Shown here in pieces: positions 18,525 through 28,528 of a DNA stretch of 64,000 nt. The stretch is taken from the NCBI RefSeq assembly GCF_019645815.1, contig NZ_CP080997.1:1364001-1428000 (forward strand), given 5' to 3'. Both the position numbers and the translations under genes were made by a program. The notes beneath the pieces are model-generated. The model saw only the letters and a program-made list of their open reading frames with translations. It was not told where the DNA came from and made no database searches. The stretch is from Mycolicibacter heraklionensis. GTDB lineage: Bacteria > Actinomycetota > Actinomycetes > Mycobacteriales > Mycobacteriaceae. Position 1 is the stretch's first letter, and each line of letters opens with the position of its first letter.

Positions 18525-19316
18525 ATGGAACGAGGTAGGAACCGGCCTCGAGACGCTAGGAATACGAGGGGCCCGGTGCGCGTTGACCGCGATAGTGAGC
18601 TGCCGTCGCCAGACGGCGGACCCGAGCTAGAGGACGTCGCCATAACCACTTTGCTGCCCCCGGTCGCCATGTCGCACCCGACCACCCACTCGGACCGTTA
18701 CTCCGACACCGATTGGGTCGAACAGCCCGAGGAGCCGCAGGGCACCGCGGTGTTCGACGCCACCGGAGACGTTGCGGCGATGCCGTCGTGGGACGAACTG
18801 GTGCGCCAGCACGCCGACCGGGTCTACCGGCTGGCTTACCGGCTCTCCGGAAACCAGCAGGACGCAGAGGATCTCACCCAGGAGACCTTCATCCGGGTGT
18901 TCCGTTCGGTGCACAACTACCAGCCTGGAACCTTCGAGGGCTGGCTGCACCGCATCACCACCAACCTGTTCCTGGACATGGTGCGCAGGCGGGGGCGCGT
19001 CCGCATGGAGGCGCTGCCGGAGGACTACGACCGGGTGCCCGCCGACGAGCCCGACCCCGAGCAGATCTACCACGATGCGCGGCTGGACCCGGACCTGCAG
19101 GCAGCGCTGGACTCGTTGGCGCCGGAGTTCCGCGCCGCGGTCGTGCTGTGCGACATCGAAGGCCTGTCCTACGAGGAGGTCGGGGCCACGCTCGGGGTGA
19201 AGCTGGGCACCGTGCGCAGCCGCATTCACCGAGGCCGCCAGGCCCTGCGTGACTATCTCGCCGCTCGAACCAGTCAGCGCGACGGTTTGGCCTTCGGCGG
19301 CGTCGCGGCCGGCTGA
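18525..19316 (+). CDS. sigE: ECF RNA polymerase sigma factor SigE
   Basis: The 263-residue extracytoplasmic-function sigma factor governs the surface, heat and detergent stress response. Region 2 spans [21 protein letters not shown], the [17 protein letters not shown] segment and the [16 protein letters not shown] helix that melts the -10. Region 4 has [26 protein letters not shown] as the -35 binding HTH. The ATG at 18525 is chosen because it aligns with the M. tuberculosis start. In-frame alternatives are GTG 18576 (GAGGGG just upstream) and ATG 18669; use of several starts is documented for SigE in M. tuberculosis. It is followed by rseA, htrA and tatB. Confidence 0.95.
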   Translation: MERGRNRPRDARNTRGPVRVDRDSELPSPDGGPELEDVAITTLLPPVAMSHPTTHSDRYSDTDWVEQPEEPQGTAVFDATGDVAAMPSWDELVRQHADRVYRLAYRLSGNQQDAEDLTQETFIRVFRSVHNYQPGTFEGWLHRITTNLFLDMVRRRGRVRMEALPEDYDRVPADEPDPEQIYHDARLDPDLQAALDSLAPEFRAAVVLCDIEGLSYEEVGATLGVKLGTVRSRIHRGRQALRDYLAARTSQRDGLAFGGVAAG

Positions 19317-19438
19317 GCCGCGTCGCCGACACCTTCGGGTTTCCGCGTCCGCGGGCGGTATCGCGCTACATTCTTATTGGGTCTTTATTGAGCCCGATTG
19401 AGTGCTGATCTGGGTATGCGATCGGAGAGGAGTCCGGT

Positions 19439-19846
19439 GTGACGGACCGCGGAGGTGTCTTCCGTCGCGCATTCTCCTGGCTGCCCGCTCAGTTCGCCTC
19501 GCAAAGTGACGCGCCGGTCGGTGCCCCGCGCCAGTTCGGGTCCACCGAACATCTCTGCAGCGAGGCGATCACCGCCTACGTCGACGGCGAGCTGCGGATG
19601 AACGCCCACCTGCGCGCGGCCCACCACCTGTCGCTGTGCCCCGATTGCGCGGCCGAAGTGGAATACCAGGGCCGGGCGCGCTCGGCCCTGCGCGATTCGC
19701 ATCCGATCCGGATTCCCTCCGCGCTGCTCGGCCTGTTGTCCCAGATCCCCGATTCCCCGGCCGACTGTTCGCCCGACGAGCCGACCAGGCCGATGCCCGC
19801 CCGGTTCGACGACGGCAAACCTCAAGAACGCCGTAAACGTCGGTAA
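19439..19846 (+). CDS. rseA: anti-sigma E factor RseA
   Basis: The 135-residue cytoplasmic zinc-associated anti-sigma (ZAS) protein holds SigE inactive. The ZAS signature H-x3-C-x2-C is in HHLSLCPDCAAE (about residues 60-71). It is followed by basic residues and a Pro/Ser-rich C-terminal tail. The GTG start at 19439 follows a GGAGAGGAG ribosome-binding site. In M. tuberculosis PknB phosphorylates RseA and ClpC1P2 degrades it; the Cys pair also allows redox control. It is shorter than the M. tuberculosis protein, which has a longer Gly/Ser-rich tail. The 122-bp gap after sigE contains an AT-rich stretch (about 19368-19402) that could hold a separate promoter. Confidence 0.92.
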   Translation: MTDRGGVFRRAFSWLPAQFASQSDAPVGAPRQFGSTEHLCSEAITAYVDGELRMNAHLRAAHHLSLCPDCAAEVEYQGRARSALRDSHPIRIPSALLGLLSQIPDSPADCSPDEPTRPMPARFDDGKPQERRKRR

Positions 19847-19933
19847 GGTGGATCTCCAGCGGCGCCAGCGCCCGGTGATGCTGTGCTCGCGGAGCCTGGA
19901 AGCGACCCAGGGCTGGACCCGGAAGAGGAATAG

Positions 19934-21433
<1,500 letters not shown>

Positions 21434-21445
21434 AAGTTCGCCTCG

Positions 21446-21829
21446 ATGTTCGCGAATGTCGGCTGGGGCGAGATGCTCGTCCTCGTGGTGATCGGGCTGG
21501 TGGTCCTGGGCCCGGAGCGGCTGCCGGGAGCCATCCGGTGGACCGCCGGCGCGCTGCGCCAGGCCCGCGACTACGTCACCAACGCCACCGACCAGCTACG
21601 CGAAGAGATCGGTCCGGAGTTCGACGACCTTCGGGCGCCGCTGAGCGAACTGCAGAAGTTGCGCGGCATGACACCGCGCGCCGCGCTGACCCGGCATCTG
21701 CTCGATGGCGACGATTCACTGTTCACCGCGGTCGGTTCGCTGGCCGCAGAGCCTCGCCCGAAGCCGCTGACACCGGCCGTGGTGCCCGAGCCGGGGGGAC
21801 CGGCTCCCTTCGACACCGACGCGACCTAG
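21446..21829 (+). CDS. tatB: Sec-independent protein translocase subunit TatB
   Basis: The 127-residue component of the twin-arginine translocase works with TatA and TatC to export folded proteins. It shows the classic order: a short N-terminus with [20 protein letters not shown] as the membrane helix, a GPERLPG hinge (about residues 28-34), an amphipathic helix, then a charged, Pro-rich C-terminal tail. It starts 12 bp after htrA and is probably cotranscribed. Confidence 0.94.
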   Translation: MFANVGWGEMLVLVVIGLVVLGPERLPGAIRWTAGALRQARDYVTNATDQLREEIGPEFDDLRAPLSELQKLRGMTPRAALTRHLLDGDDSLFTAVGSLAAEPRPKPLTPAVVPEPGGPAPFDTDAT

Positions 21830-21836
21830 ACCAGAC

Positions 21837-22991
21837 TCAGCGCTGGGAGCCCCCGGTGTCCAAGCCCAGCGACATCCCCACCAGCCCGCGTCGGCGGGTG
21901 GCCAGCTGATCGGCGACTCGGCGCAGCTCCTTGCCCGCCACCGAGTCCGGCGAGAGCACCACCGGGGATCCGGAGTCGCCGCCGGTCACCATCTCGCTGT
22001 CGATCGGCACCTGACCCAGCAGCGGCACGTCACGGCCCATCGCCCGGGTCAGCCGCTCGGCGACCCGCTCGCCGCCGCCCTCGCCGAACAGGTGCATGGT
22101 GGACCCGTCGGGCATGGCCAGTCCGGCCATGTTCTCCACCACTCCGACGACCTGCTGGCGGGTCTGCAGTGCGATCGCCCCGGCCCGCTCGGCCACCTCC
22201 GCGGCCGCCTGCTGCGGCGTCGTCACCACCAGGATCTCGGCCGACGGAACCAACTGTGCCACCGAGATCGCGATGTCGCCGGTGCCCGGCGGCAGATCCA
22301 GCAACAGCACGTCCAGGTCACCCCAGTACACGTCGGCCAGGAACTGCTGCAACGCCCGGTGCAGCATCGGGCCCCGCCACACCACCGGTGTGTTGCCCTG
22401 GGTGAACATCGCAATCGAGATCACCTTCACGCCGTATCCGATCGGCGGCATGATCATCGAGTCGACCTGGGTGGGCAGGGCGGTGACGCCCATCATCCGT
22501 GGTACCGAGTGGCCGTAGATGTCGGCGTCGAGCACCCCGACGGACATACCGCGTTCGGCCAGCGCGACCGCGAGGTTGACCGTCACACTGGATTTGCCGA
22601 CCCCGCCCTTGCCCGAGGCGATCGCGTACACCTTGGTCAGCGAGCCCGGCTGGGCGAACGGGATGACCGGTTCCCGAGCGTCGCCACGCAGCTGTTTGCG
22701 CAGCTCGGCGCGCTGCTCGTCGCTGAAGACATCCAGGCTGACCTTGACGGGTCCGGTGCCGGGCACGTCGTTGATCGCGGTGGTGACGTTGTTGGTGATC
22801 TCGGCTTTCATCGGACAGCCGGCGATCGTCAGGTAGACCGTGACGTGCACACTGCGGTCGTCCGCGATCTCGATGCTCTTGACCATGCCCAGATCGGTGA
22901 TGGGACGCCGGATATCGGGGTCCAGCACATTGCCCAGCGCTGCATAGATCGCGTCGTGCAGGGCCGCAGTCTCATCGTGATTCTCGGACAT
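21837..22991 (-). CDS. mrp: Mrp/NBP35-type P-loop ATPase, iron-sulfur carrier
   Basis: The 384-residue protein has an N-terminal MIP18 (DUF59) domain (about residues 10-85, with VLDPDIRRPITDLGMV) and a C-terminal ParA/MinD-type ATPase with deviant Walker A SGKGGVGKSS (about 121-130). The family assembles or carries Fe-S clusters. The C-terminal Cys-x2-Cys that many Mrp/ApbC proteins use to hold a bridging cluster is absent: after GVVENMAGL the sequence reads MPDGSTMHLFGEGGG. The start is ATG 22991; the frame continues upstream into the transglycosylase region without homology. It is convergent with tatB (7 bp gap). Confidence 0.92.
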   Translation of the reverse strand: MSENHDETAALHDAIYAALGNVLDPDIRRPITDLGMVKSIEIADDRSVHVTVYLTIAGCPMKAEITNNVTTAINDVPGTGPVKVSLDVFSDEQRAELRKQLRGDAREPVIPFAQPGSLTKVYAIASGKGGVGKSSVTVNLAVALAERGMSVGVLDADIYGHSVPRMMGVTALPTQVDSMIMPPIGYGVKVISIAMFTQGNTPVVWRGPMLHRALQQFLADVYWGDLDVLLLDLPPGTGDIAISVAQLVPSAEILVVTTPQQAAAEVAERAGAIALQTRQQVVGVVENMAGLAMPDGSTMHLFGEGGGERVAERLTRAMGRDVPLLGQVPIDSEMVTGGDSGSPVVLSPDSVAGKELRRVADQLATRRRGLVGMSLGLDTGGSQR

Positions 22992-23040
22992 CGCAACCGA
23001 GTCTAGGCCAGCGAGGCAGGGCCTTTGCCTGTGAGATGCG

Positions 23041-24369
23041 TCAGGCCGGGGGGACGGCCTGCGCTCCGTCCTGGGGTGCACCGGCAGGCGCCTGGGGTGG
23101 CGGCGCGCCCGGGACGTCCGGCGGCGACGGTGCGACGGCGTAGGCCGGCATCGGCGCAGGCGGGGCCGGCGGGGCTTCCGGGGGACCGAAGGGGGCCGGC
23201 GGGACACCGTTGGGCGGCGCTGGTGGGGCCGGCGCGGCTTGGGGCTCCAGGCAGATCATCCGGCAGGCCGCCGCGGGGCGCGGCAGCTGCTGTTGCTGTT
23301 GCTGCTCGGGCGAGGTCATCCACGGCGGCAGCCAGGGCATATTCGCCAGCTGGGTCTCCAAACTCGGCTGGCCCAGATCGATCAGCGACGATTCGGCGGG
23401 GTGGTTGACCTGGGACATCCCGTGCATGCTGAGCGACTCGGGCCCGAGCCCTTCCGGGTGTTCCAGGTGCTCCAGGTGCAGGTCCGCGATCGGCGGTGCC
23501 GGGCCTACGATCGGCGGCAGGTCGACGGGGGCCACCCCGGTGGCGTAAGCCGCCGCCCAGCCCATCACGTTCTCCGCGTAGGCCATCGAGTTGTTGTAGC
23601 GCAGGATCGCGGTCAGGACCTGTGACTGTTCGCGCAGGTTCATCCCGCCGCTGCACAGGTAGCGTGCTGCTGCCAACGTCGCGTCGTAGACGTTCTGCGG
23701 GTCCGCTCGCCCGTCGCCGTCGCCGTCGGCGGCGTACCGCGACCAGGTTCCGGGCAGGAATTGCATCGGGCCCAGTGCGCGGGCGTAGACGACGCGTCCC
23801 GGGGCGCTGCTGGCCACGATGACTTCGTTTCCGGGCAGGGTGCCGTCCAGCGCCGGTCCGTAGATCGGCTGCAGCACGTTGCCGCGCACATCGGTGGCCC
23901 CGCCGTTGGCGTGCCCGGATTCGATGCGCCCGATCCCGGCCAGCAGGTTCCAGCTGATCCCGCATTGGGGATCGGCGACCGCCATCTGCTGTTCGGCGTT
24001 TTGGTAGGCGGCCAGCGCGGTCTTGGGGATCCCCAAGGTGCCCGGCGCATAGACGACCGCTGCCGGCGGCGCCGACGGTGCGCCCGCGGCGACGTGCAGG
24101 TTCGCCTGCGGGCGGCGTACCGCGACGACGGAGGGGCCCGAGGAGTGGCCGGTCGAGGATGTGTGCACCGAAGCCGCCAGCGGGGTGACCGCGGCATTGC
24201 GCAACGGCAGCGAGGTCGACGGAGAGCGGGGCGTGGCACCTACGGCGCCGGCGAACACCAGCGGGGTGATGAACGTCAGGCCGAAGGCGGGCCGCAGGGC
24301 TGAGCGGGCCGCCCGCCGCAATCTGGCAGCGCGGGACACGCGTTCCGCTGCGCCGCCCCCTGTTGGCAC
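23041..24369 (-). CDS. exported lytic murein transglycosylase-like protein (Rv1230c-like)
   Basis: The 442-residue exported protein has an N-terminal hydrophobic segment (LTFITPLVFAGAVGA, about residues 31-45) acting as signal or anchor. A lytic transglycosylase (SLT-type) fold follows: CGISWNLLAGIGRIESGH with the catalytic Glu, ALGPMQFLPGTWSRY, GDGDGRADPQNVYDA and LRYNNSMAYAENVMGWA. The C-terminal 150 residues are low-complexity, with a seven-Gln run and a Pro/Ala-rich tail. The GTG at 24369 is chosen because AGGGGCGG precedes it; a GTG 12 codons earlier is possible. It would cleave peptidoglycan glycan strands in the envelope. Confidence 0.8.
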   Translation of the reverse strand: MPTGGGAAERVSRAARLRRAARSALRPAFGLTFITPLVFAGAVGATPRSPSTSLPLRNAAVTPLAASVHTSSTGHSSGPSVVAVRRPQANLHVAAGAPSAPPAAVVYAPGTLGIPKTALAAYQNAEQQMAVADPQCGISWNLLAGIGRIESGHANGGATDVRGNVLQPIYGPALDGTLPGNEVIVASSAPGRVVYARALGPMQFLPGTWSRYAADGDGDGRADPQNVYDATLAAARYLCSGGMNLREQSQVLTAILRYNNSMAYAENVMGWAAAYATGVAPVDLPPIVGPAPPIADLHLEHLEHPEGLGPESLSMHGMSQVNHPAESSLIDLGQPSLETQLANMPWLPPWMTSPEQQQQQQLPRPAAACRMICLEPQAAPAPPAPPNGVPPAPFGPPEAPPAPPAPMPAYAVAPSPPDVPGAPPPQAPAGAPQDGAQAVPPA

Positions 24370-24477
24370 TCGACCGCCCCTAATTCCGCTCTGGTGAAAC
24401 CGCACGGGCTTCGTGAACTAGGTCACCATACCCAAGACATGTCCCGTTGATGACCGTTATCTGGTCCGCGTCACCTG

Positions 24478-24996
24478 TCAGGACGGCCGTTGAGCGGGCT
24501 CCGGGGCGGCGGGATCGGGGTCTGGACGCAGGGTCTCCAGCAGTTCCCGGACCCGCTCGAGCTCATGGTGCAGGTAGTCGCGGGTGGCAACCTCACCGAC
24601 CGCCAGGCGCAGTGACGCCAGTTCCCGGGCCAGGTACTCGGTGTCGGCTTTGGTCTGTGCGGCGCGGCGGCGGTCCTCGTCCAAGCTGACCCGGTCGCGG
24701 TTCTCCTGCCGGTTCTGGGCCAGCAGGATCAGCGGCGCGGCGTAGGCGGCCTGGGTGGAAAACGCCAGGTTGAGCAGGATGAACGGGTAGGGGTCCCACT
24801 GGAATCGGATCGCGTAGACGTTCAGCAGGATCCAGCCGACCACCAATATGGTCTGGATGGCCAGGTAGCGCCCGGTGCCGAAGAACCGTGCCACCGATTC
24901 GGTGAACCGGCCCAGCGCGTCGGGATCCATGTTCAAGCTGGGGAACCGCGAGGTGCGCGGCGTGGACAGCCGCTGCGATGTCGAGCGGTCGGTCAC
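24478..24996 (-). CDS. DUF1003 membrane protein (Rv1231c-like)
   Basis: The 172-residue protein has two transmembrane helices (YLAIQTILVVGWILLNVYAI and FILLNLAFSTQAAYAAPLIL) separated by a short PYPF loop, the DUF1003 signature. The QNRQENRDR motif after helix 2 and a charged coiled-coil-like C-terminus follow. The GTG start at 24996 overlaps the stop of the upstream MgtE_N/CBS gene by GTGA, and GGGAGG lies 6 bp before it, so the pair is translationally coupled. DUF1003 proteins are of unknown function; coupling to an MgtE_N protein hints at divalent-cation physiology. Confidence 0.85.
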   Translation of the reverse strand: MTDRSTSQRLSTPRTSRFPSLNMDPDALGRFTESVARFFGTGRYLAIQTILVVGWILLNVYAIRFQWDPYPFILLNLAFSTQAAYAAPLILLAQNRQENRDRVSLDEDRRRAAQTKADTEYLARELASLRLAVGEVATRDYLHHELERVRELLETLRPDPDPAAPEPAQRPS

Positions 24997-26291
24997 GACG
25001 GCCTCCCGGCGAGTTTCGGCCCCAGGTCGGGCTCGGGGGTTTCGCGCCAATCATCCGGCAGCAGGTGATCCAGCACGTCGTCGACCGTCACCGCGCCCAG
25101 CAGGTGGTTCTGTTCGTCGAGCACCGGTCCGCAGACCAGGTTGTAGGCGGCGAAGTAGCGGGTCAGCTCCGCCAGGGACACCTCCGGGTTCAATGCCGGA
25201 AGGTCGGAGTCGACGAACCCGCCGATGAGTTCGGCCGGCGGCACCCGCAGCAGCTGCTGCAGCGGGACGGAGCCCAGGTAGCGGCCGGTCGGGGTGGCGG
25301 TGGGAGCCCGTGTCACGAAAACCAGCGACGACAGCGCCGGAGTCAGGTCGGGGTCGCGCACCCGGGCCAAGGCCTCGGCGACCGAGGTGTCGGCGGTCAG
25401 CACCACCGGGTTGGAGGTCATCAGGCCTCCTGCGGTGTCAGGGGAGTGCTCCAGCAGTCGGCGCACCGGGTCGGAGTCGTCGGGGTCCATCCTGGCCAGC
25501 AGCGTCTCGGCCTCGGTGGGGTTCATCACGCCCAGCAGGTCCGCGGCGTCGTCGGGGTCCATCTCCTCCAGCACGTCGGCGGCCCGATCGGTGCCCAGCT
25601 GGGCCAGTACGACGGCCTGACGTTCCTCCGGGAGCTCCTGCAGGATGTCGGCCAGCCGTGCGTTGTCCAGCGCGTTGATCACCTCGTAGCGGCGCTTGGG
25701 CGGCAGCTCGCGGATGGCGTCGGCGACCTCGATCGGCCGCCAGCCCTCGAACTGCTGCAGCAGCTGCGCCACGCCCTGCCCGGGCATCGCGAGCGCGGAC
25801 GGGGTGAGGCCCTGCACGTTGTGCCAGTCCACGATGTGGACGGCGGCGCGCCGGCCCAGCCGCCGGGAATGCCGCACCGCGATCCGGGTGACCAGCCAGT
25901 CGCGCGTGCGGCTCTGTTCGATGGCCAAGTCGGTGATCGCCACATCGACGCCGGCCAGCTCCGGCAGCTCCGGGTCGGTGACCCGGACCTTGGTGTCCAA
26001 AACCTGGCCGAGCACCAGTGCCTCACCGGGCCGCTGGTTGAACTTGCGCAGTGACACCGTTCCGGTGTTGAGGGTGACCGCGTTGGGTTCGATCGACGCG
26101 ACCCGCAGAATCGGCACGAAGATGCGTCTGCGAGTAGGGAGTTCGACTACCAGGCCCAGCACACGCGGCTGCTGACGCACGATACTGAGACTGACGACCA
26201 CATCGCGGACCCGACCGACAGATTCGCCGAACGGGCCTAGCACCAGCATCCTCGCAAGCCGCGCTGCGTAAACCCTGTTGCTCGACGCCAT
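24993..26291 (-). CDS. soluble MgtE N-domain and CBS protein (Rv1232c-like)
   Basis: The 432-residue protein has a PRC-barrel-like N-terminus (about 1-150), then an MgtE_N superhelix with the tell-tale repeats LPPKRRYEVINALDNARLADIL and LEEMDPDDAADLLGVM, and a CBS pair from about residue 280 (TAGGLMTSNPVVL to AVTVDDVLDHLLPDD). In the magnesium channel MgtE these cytosolic parts sense Mg2+ and gate a membrane pore. Here the pore domain is absent, so the protein probably acts as a cation or nucleotide sensor for another partner. It is coupled to the DUF1003 gene and divergent from the CitE-like gene (24 bp gap). Confidence 0.85.
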   Translation of the reverse strand: MASSNRVYAARLARMLVLGPFGESVGRVRDVVVSLSIVRQQPRVLGLVVELPTRRRIFVPILRVASIEPNAVTLNTGTVSLRKFNQRPGEALVLGQVLDTKVRVTDPELPELAGVDVAITDLAIEQSRTRDWLVTRIAVRHSRRLGRRAAVHIVDWHNVQGLTPSALAMPGQGVAQLLQQFEGWRPIEVADAIRELPPKRRYEVINALDNARLADILQELPEERQAVVLAQLGTDRAADVLEEMDPDDAADLLGVMNPTEAETLLARMDPDDSDPVRRLLEHSPDTAGGLMTSNPVVLTADTSVAEALARVRDPDLTPALSSLVFVTRAPTATPTGRYLGSVPLQQLLRVPPAELIGGFVDSDLPALNPEVSLAELTRYFAAYNLVCGPVLDEQNHLLGAVTVDDVLDHLLPDDWRETPEPDLGPKLAGRPS

Positions 26292-26315
26292 GGTTGAAAG
26301 GGTAGGAGTATTTAG

Positions 26316-27281
26316 GTGACCAACGTGTATCGCCCCCGCCGTACTTGCCTATCGGTGCCTGGCAGCAGCCAGAAGATGATCGACAAGGCCAAGGGTCTGT
26401 CCGCCGACGAGGTCTTTCTCGACTTGGAGGACGCCGTCGCTCCAGCGGCCAAAGAGCAGGCTCGGGGCCTGGCCGCCCAAGCGCTGACCGCGCGGGACTG
26501 GACGGCCCCGTTGCTGGGGGTGCGGGTCAACGACTGGACCACACCGTGGACCCATGCCGACCTGATCGAGGTGGTCTCGGCGGTCGGTGCCGCTGGCAGC
26601 CGACTCGACGTGATCGTGCTGCCGAAGGTGTCCGACGCCTCGCATGTGCAGGCCCTCGATCTGTTGCTCACCCAGCTGGAGACCATCCACGGGCTGCCGG
26701 TCGGGCAGATCGGTGTCGACGCCCAGATCGAGGATGCCCGCGGCCTGATGAACATCAACGCGATCGCCGCGGCGCCGCGGGTGCAGGCGCTGGTGCTCGG
26801 TCCGGCCGACCTGATGGCCAGCCTCAACACCCGCACCCTGGAGGTCGGTGAGCAGCCCGAGGGCTATACCGAGGGCGACGCCTACCACCACGTGTTGATG
26901 ACGATCCTGGTGGCGGCGCGCGCCCACGGGGTCGCCGCCGTCGACGGGCCGTATCTGAAAGTGCGTGACGTCGAGGCGTTCCGGCGGGTGGCCGGCCGCT
27001 CGGCCGCGCTCGGTTACGACGGCAAATGGGTGCTGCATCCCGACCAGATCGCGGCGGGCAATGAGATCTTCAGCCCGCGTCAGTCCGAGTACGACCATGC
27101 CGAGCTGATCCTGGAGGCCTATGCGTGGCACACCTCGCAAGCCGGCGGTGCCCGCGGTGCGGTGATGCTCGGTGACGAGATGCTCGACGAGGCCAGCCGC
27201 AAAATGGCTTTGGTGGTGGCGGGCAAGGGCCGGGCGGCCGGGATGCGTCGTGAGGCGCCGCCGTTCACACCGCCGGCCTAG
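26316..27281 (+). CDS. HpcH/HpaI-type lyase, malyl-CoA lyase / CitE-like
   Basis: The 321-residue TIM-barrel enzyme belongs to the citrate-lyase-beta / malyl-CoA lyase family. Seen: RRTCLSVPGSSQKMIDKA (CoA/phosphate site, residues about 8-25), VFLDLEDAVAP with the metal-binding acids, LPKVSDASH, DAQIEDARGLMNI with catalytic Glu, and KWVLHPDQIA near the C-terminus. The full length and the complete C-terminal lid (EMLDEASRKMA) fit an L-malyl/beta-methylmalyl-CoA lyase or thioesterase more than a short CitE. The substrate is inferred, not shown. The start is GTG 26316. Confidence 0.8.
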   Translation: MTNVYRPRRTCLSVPGSSQKMIDKAKGLSADEVFLDLEDAVAPAAKEQARGLAAQALTARDWTAPLLGVRVNDWTTPWTHADLIEVVSAVGAAGSRLDVIVLPKVSDASHVQALDLLLTQLETIHGLPVGQIGVDAQIEDARGLMNINAIAAAPRVQALVLGPADLMASLNTRTLEVGEQPEGYTEGDAYHHVLMTILVAARAHGVAAVDGPYLKVRDVEAFRRVAGRSAALGYDGKWVLHPDQIAAGNEIFSPRQSEYDHAELILEAYAWHTSQAGGARGAVMLGDEMLDEASRKMALVVAGKGRAAGMRREAPPFTPPA

Positions 27282-27412
27282 CGGGGTTCAGTGGGGCCGC
27301 GCCCCGGACCGACCCATGACGGCCACTGCCCGGCTTTGAGCGACTGTTGCGTTATGTCAATGGGATCGAGTTGGCGCCGCCTGCCCGGTAAAGCGACGGG
27401 AGCTACCGCCCA

Positions 27413-28099
27413 TCACAAACCGGCCAGTAGCACGGTGGCGGGCCCGAGAATAAGATCCAGCGGGATTTCCACCAGCAAATGGTTCAGACCGACAACGATG
27501 CTGGCCAGGCCGACGTTGATGTCGTCGAATGCAAGAGCTCCGATACCGTCCGATATTGCAGACATTCCGGCCACGGATCGCTGTTGGATGTCGTTGATCA
27601 GCCCGCCGAAGTCCAGCGACGACCACACGAGGATATTGGGCGCGAAATAGGGGAAGACGATCTGCTGCGCCAGGGCCGTGTCGATCATGCCCAGGACGGC
27701 GGTTTCGGGGGCGGCGACAAAAAGATTGCTCAACCCGCTGCTGATCTCCCACAAGCCTGCAATCAAGTCACCCCCGGAGACACCGCTGAGGCCCGCGCTG
27801 ATCTGGGCCTGCCCCAGGTCTACTACCGCTTGCAAGATGTCACGGGCATTGTTTGGGATATGGTCCATGTCGGGATAACTGACGTCACTGCCGTAGTCGG
27901 CAGCTTCACCTGGGTCGGCGGAAGTCCACTCGGCTGAGCCGTGGGATGTCAGGAAGTCAGAGAAGGACGCCCCGGCGAGCTGGACGCGATGCTCCTGAGG
28001 GGGCGCCGACAGCGAAACCGCGGGCGGCGCGGGGGCAAGCAAGCCGGCACCGATGACGGCCAGGCCCGCGGTGACGGGCACCGATGAGAACATAGCCAT
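27413..28099 (-). CDS. exported protein of unknown function
   Basis: The 228-residue protein starts MAMFSSVPVTAGLAVIGAGLL, a Sec signal peptide ending near residue 25 (APAPPA). VQLAG follows after cleavage, a motif I have seen at the start of many mycobacterial exported hypotheticals. The mature part is hydrophobic with short amphipathic helices and no recognised domain. The ATG at 28099 is preferred because GGAGGAG lies 6-7 bp upstream, and a good promoter sits about 60 bp upstream. Base composition is lower in GC than in the flanking genes, and I recall no gene here in M. tuberculosis. It is convergent with the CitE-like gene. Confidence 0.65.
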   Translation of the reverse strand: MAMFSSVPVTAGLAVIGAGLLAPAPPAVSLSAPPQEHRVQLAGASFSDFLTSHGSAEWTSADPGEAADYGSDVSYPDMDHIPNNARDILQAVVDLGQAQISAGLSGVSGGDLIAGLWEISSGLSNLFVAAPETAVLGMIDTALAQQIVFPYFAPNILVWSSLDFGGLINDIQQRSVAGMSAISDGIGALAFDDINVGLASIVVGLNHLLVEIPLDLILGPATVLLAGL

Positions 28100-28156
28100 T
28101 GTTCGCTCCTCCAAGCTAATTGACCTGAAACATGAACTTGCGTCTGCTCTGGAGGA

Positions 28157-28185
28157 ATAATACTTAATTTATGCTTAGAGTGCAA
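28157..28185 (-). promoter_or_regulatory. sigma-A-type promoter of the exported protein gene
   Basis: On the minus strand TTGCAC (28185-28180) and TATTAT (28162-28157) are separated by exactly 17 bp. They resemble TTGACA and TATAAT, and lie about 60 bp upstream of the ATG at 28099, which has its own GGAGGAG site. This is the best-matching housekeeping-type promoter I noticed in the window. Confidence 0.6.
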
Positions 28186-28475
28186 TCGCTTCATTGTGAG
28201 ATTTACCTCTAGATTATTTAGCCATCGGCCGAGGCCCCGGCCGGCCGACCAGGATTCGGCACGCGAGTCTCGGAAGTGTTCAACGGTGTCGACGTAGCCA
28301 TCGCTGCGAAGCAAAAAGCAAATCTCCGGTGCCCTCATGACCAGCGCAACGTCGGTCAGGGCGACTGGCGTTCTGCCTGTGGCGGCTGCCGGTGAAGTCG
28401 CCGCGACCCTAGGGCTGACGACAGGCCTCAGGCGCCACAGTCGCCACCGCTTCCCGCCCTGTGCTGTCGCGCAAA

Positions 28476-28500
28476 GGCGGGCAACTGTCTTCGTCCCGCC
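28476..28500 (-). terminator. possible weak terminator after the DUF4190-type gene
   Basis: GGCGGG (28476-28481) and CCCGCC (28495-28500) form a 6-bp stem with a 13-nt loop. Read on the minus strand it ends in TTT, about 30 bp beyond the stop of the gene ending at 28529. The stem is short, so confidence is low. Confidence 0.3.
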
Positions 28501-28528
28501 GGGCGGCCGGTGAACCTCGGCTCGGCGC

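Larger units (their letters stand above)
28100..28528. other. 429-bp intergenic region between the exported protein gene and the DUF4190-type gene
   Basis: The part next to the exported gene (about 28120-28215) is AT-rich, very unlike the window, and holds the promoter annotated at 28157-28185. The remainder (about 28216-28528) is GC-rich with no convincing gene; a short minus-strand frame starting at 28338 has no signal peptide, RBS or family resemblance. A small stem (28476-28500) near the right end may terminate the neighbouring minus-strand gene. Confidence 0.6.

Noticed and set aside
23275..23310. CTG/TTG-type trinucleotide run considered as a microsatellite
   Set aside because: It encodes the poly-Gln run in the transglycosylase; it is short and imperfect, so it is not listed as a repeat on its own.
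27949..28338. Minus-strand frame crossing the start of the exported protein
   Set aside because: It overlaps a gene with signal peptide, RBS and promoter, and itself shows none of these.
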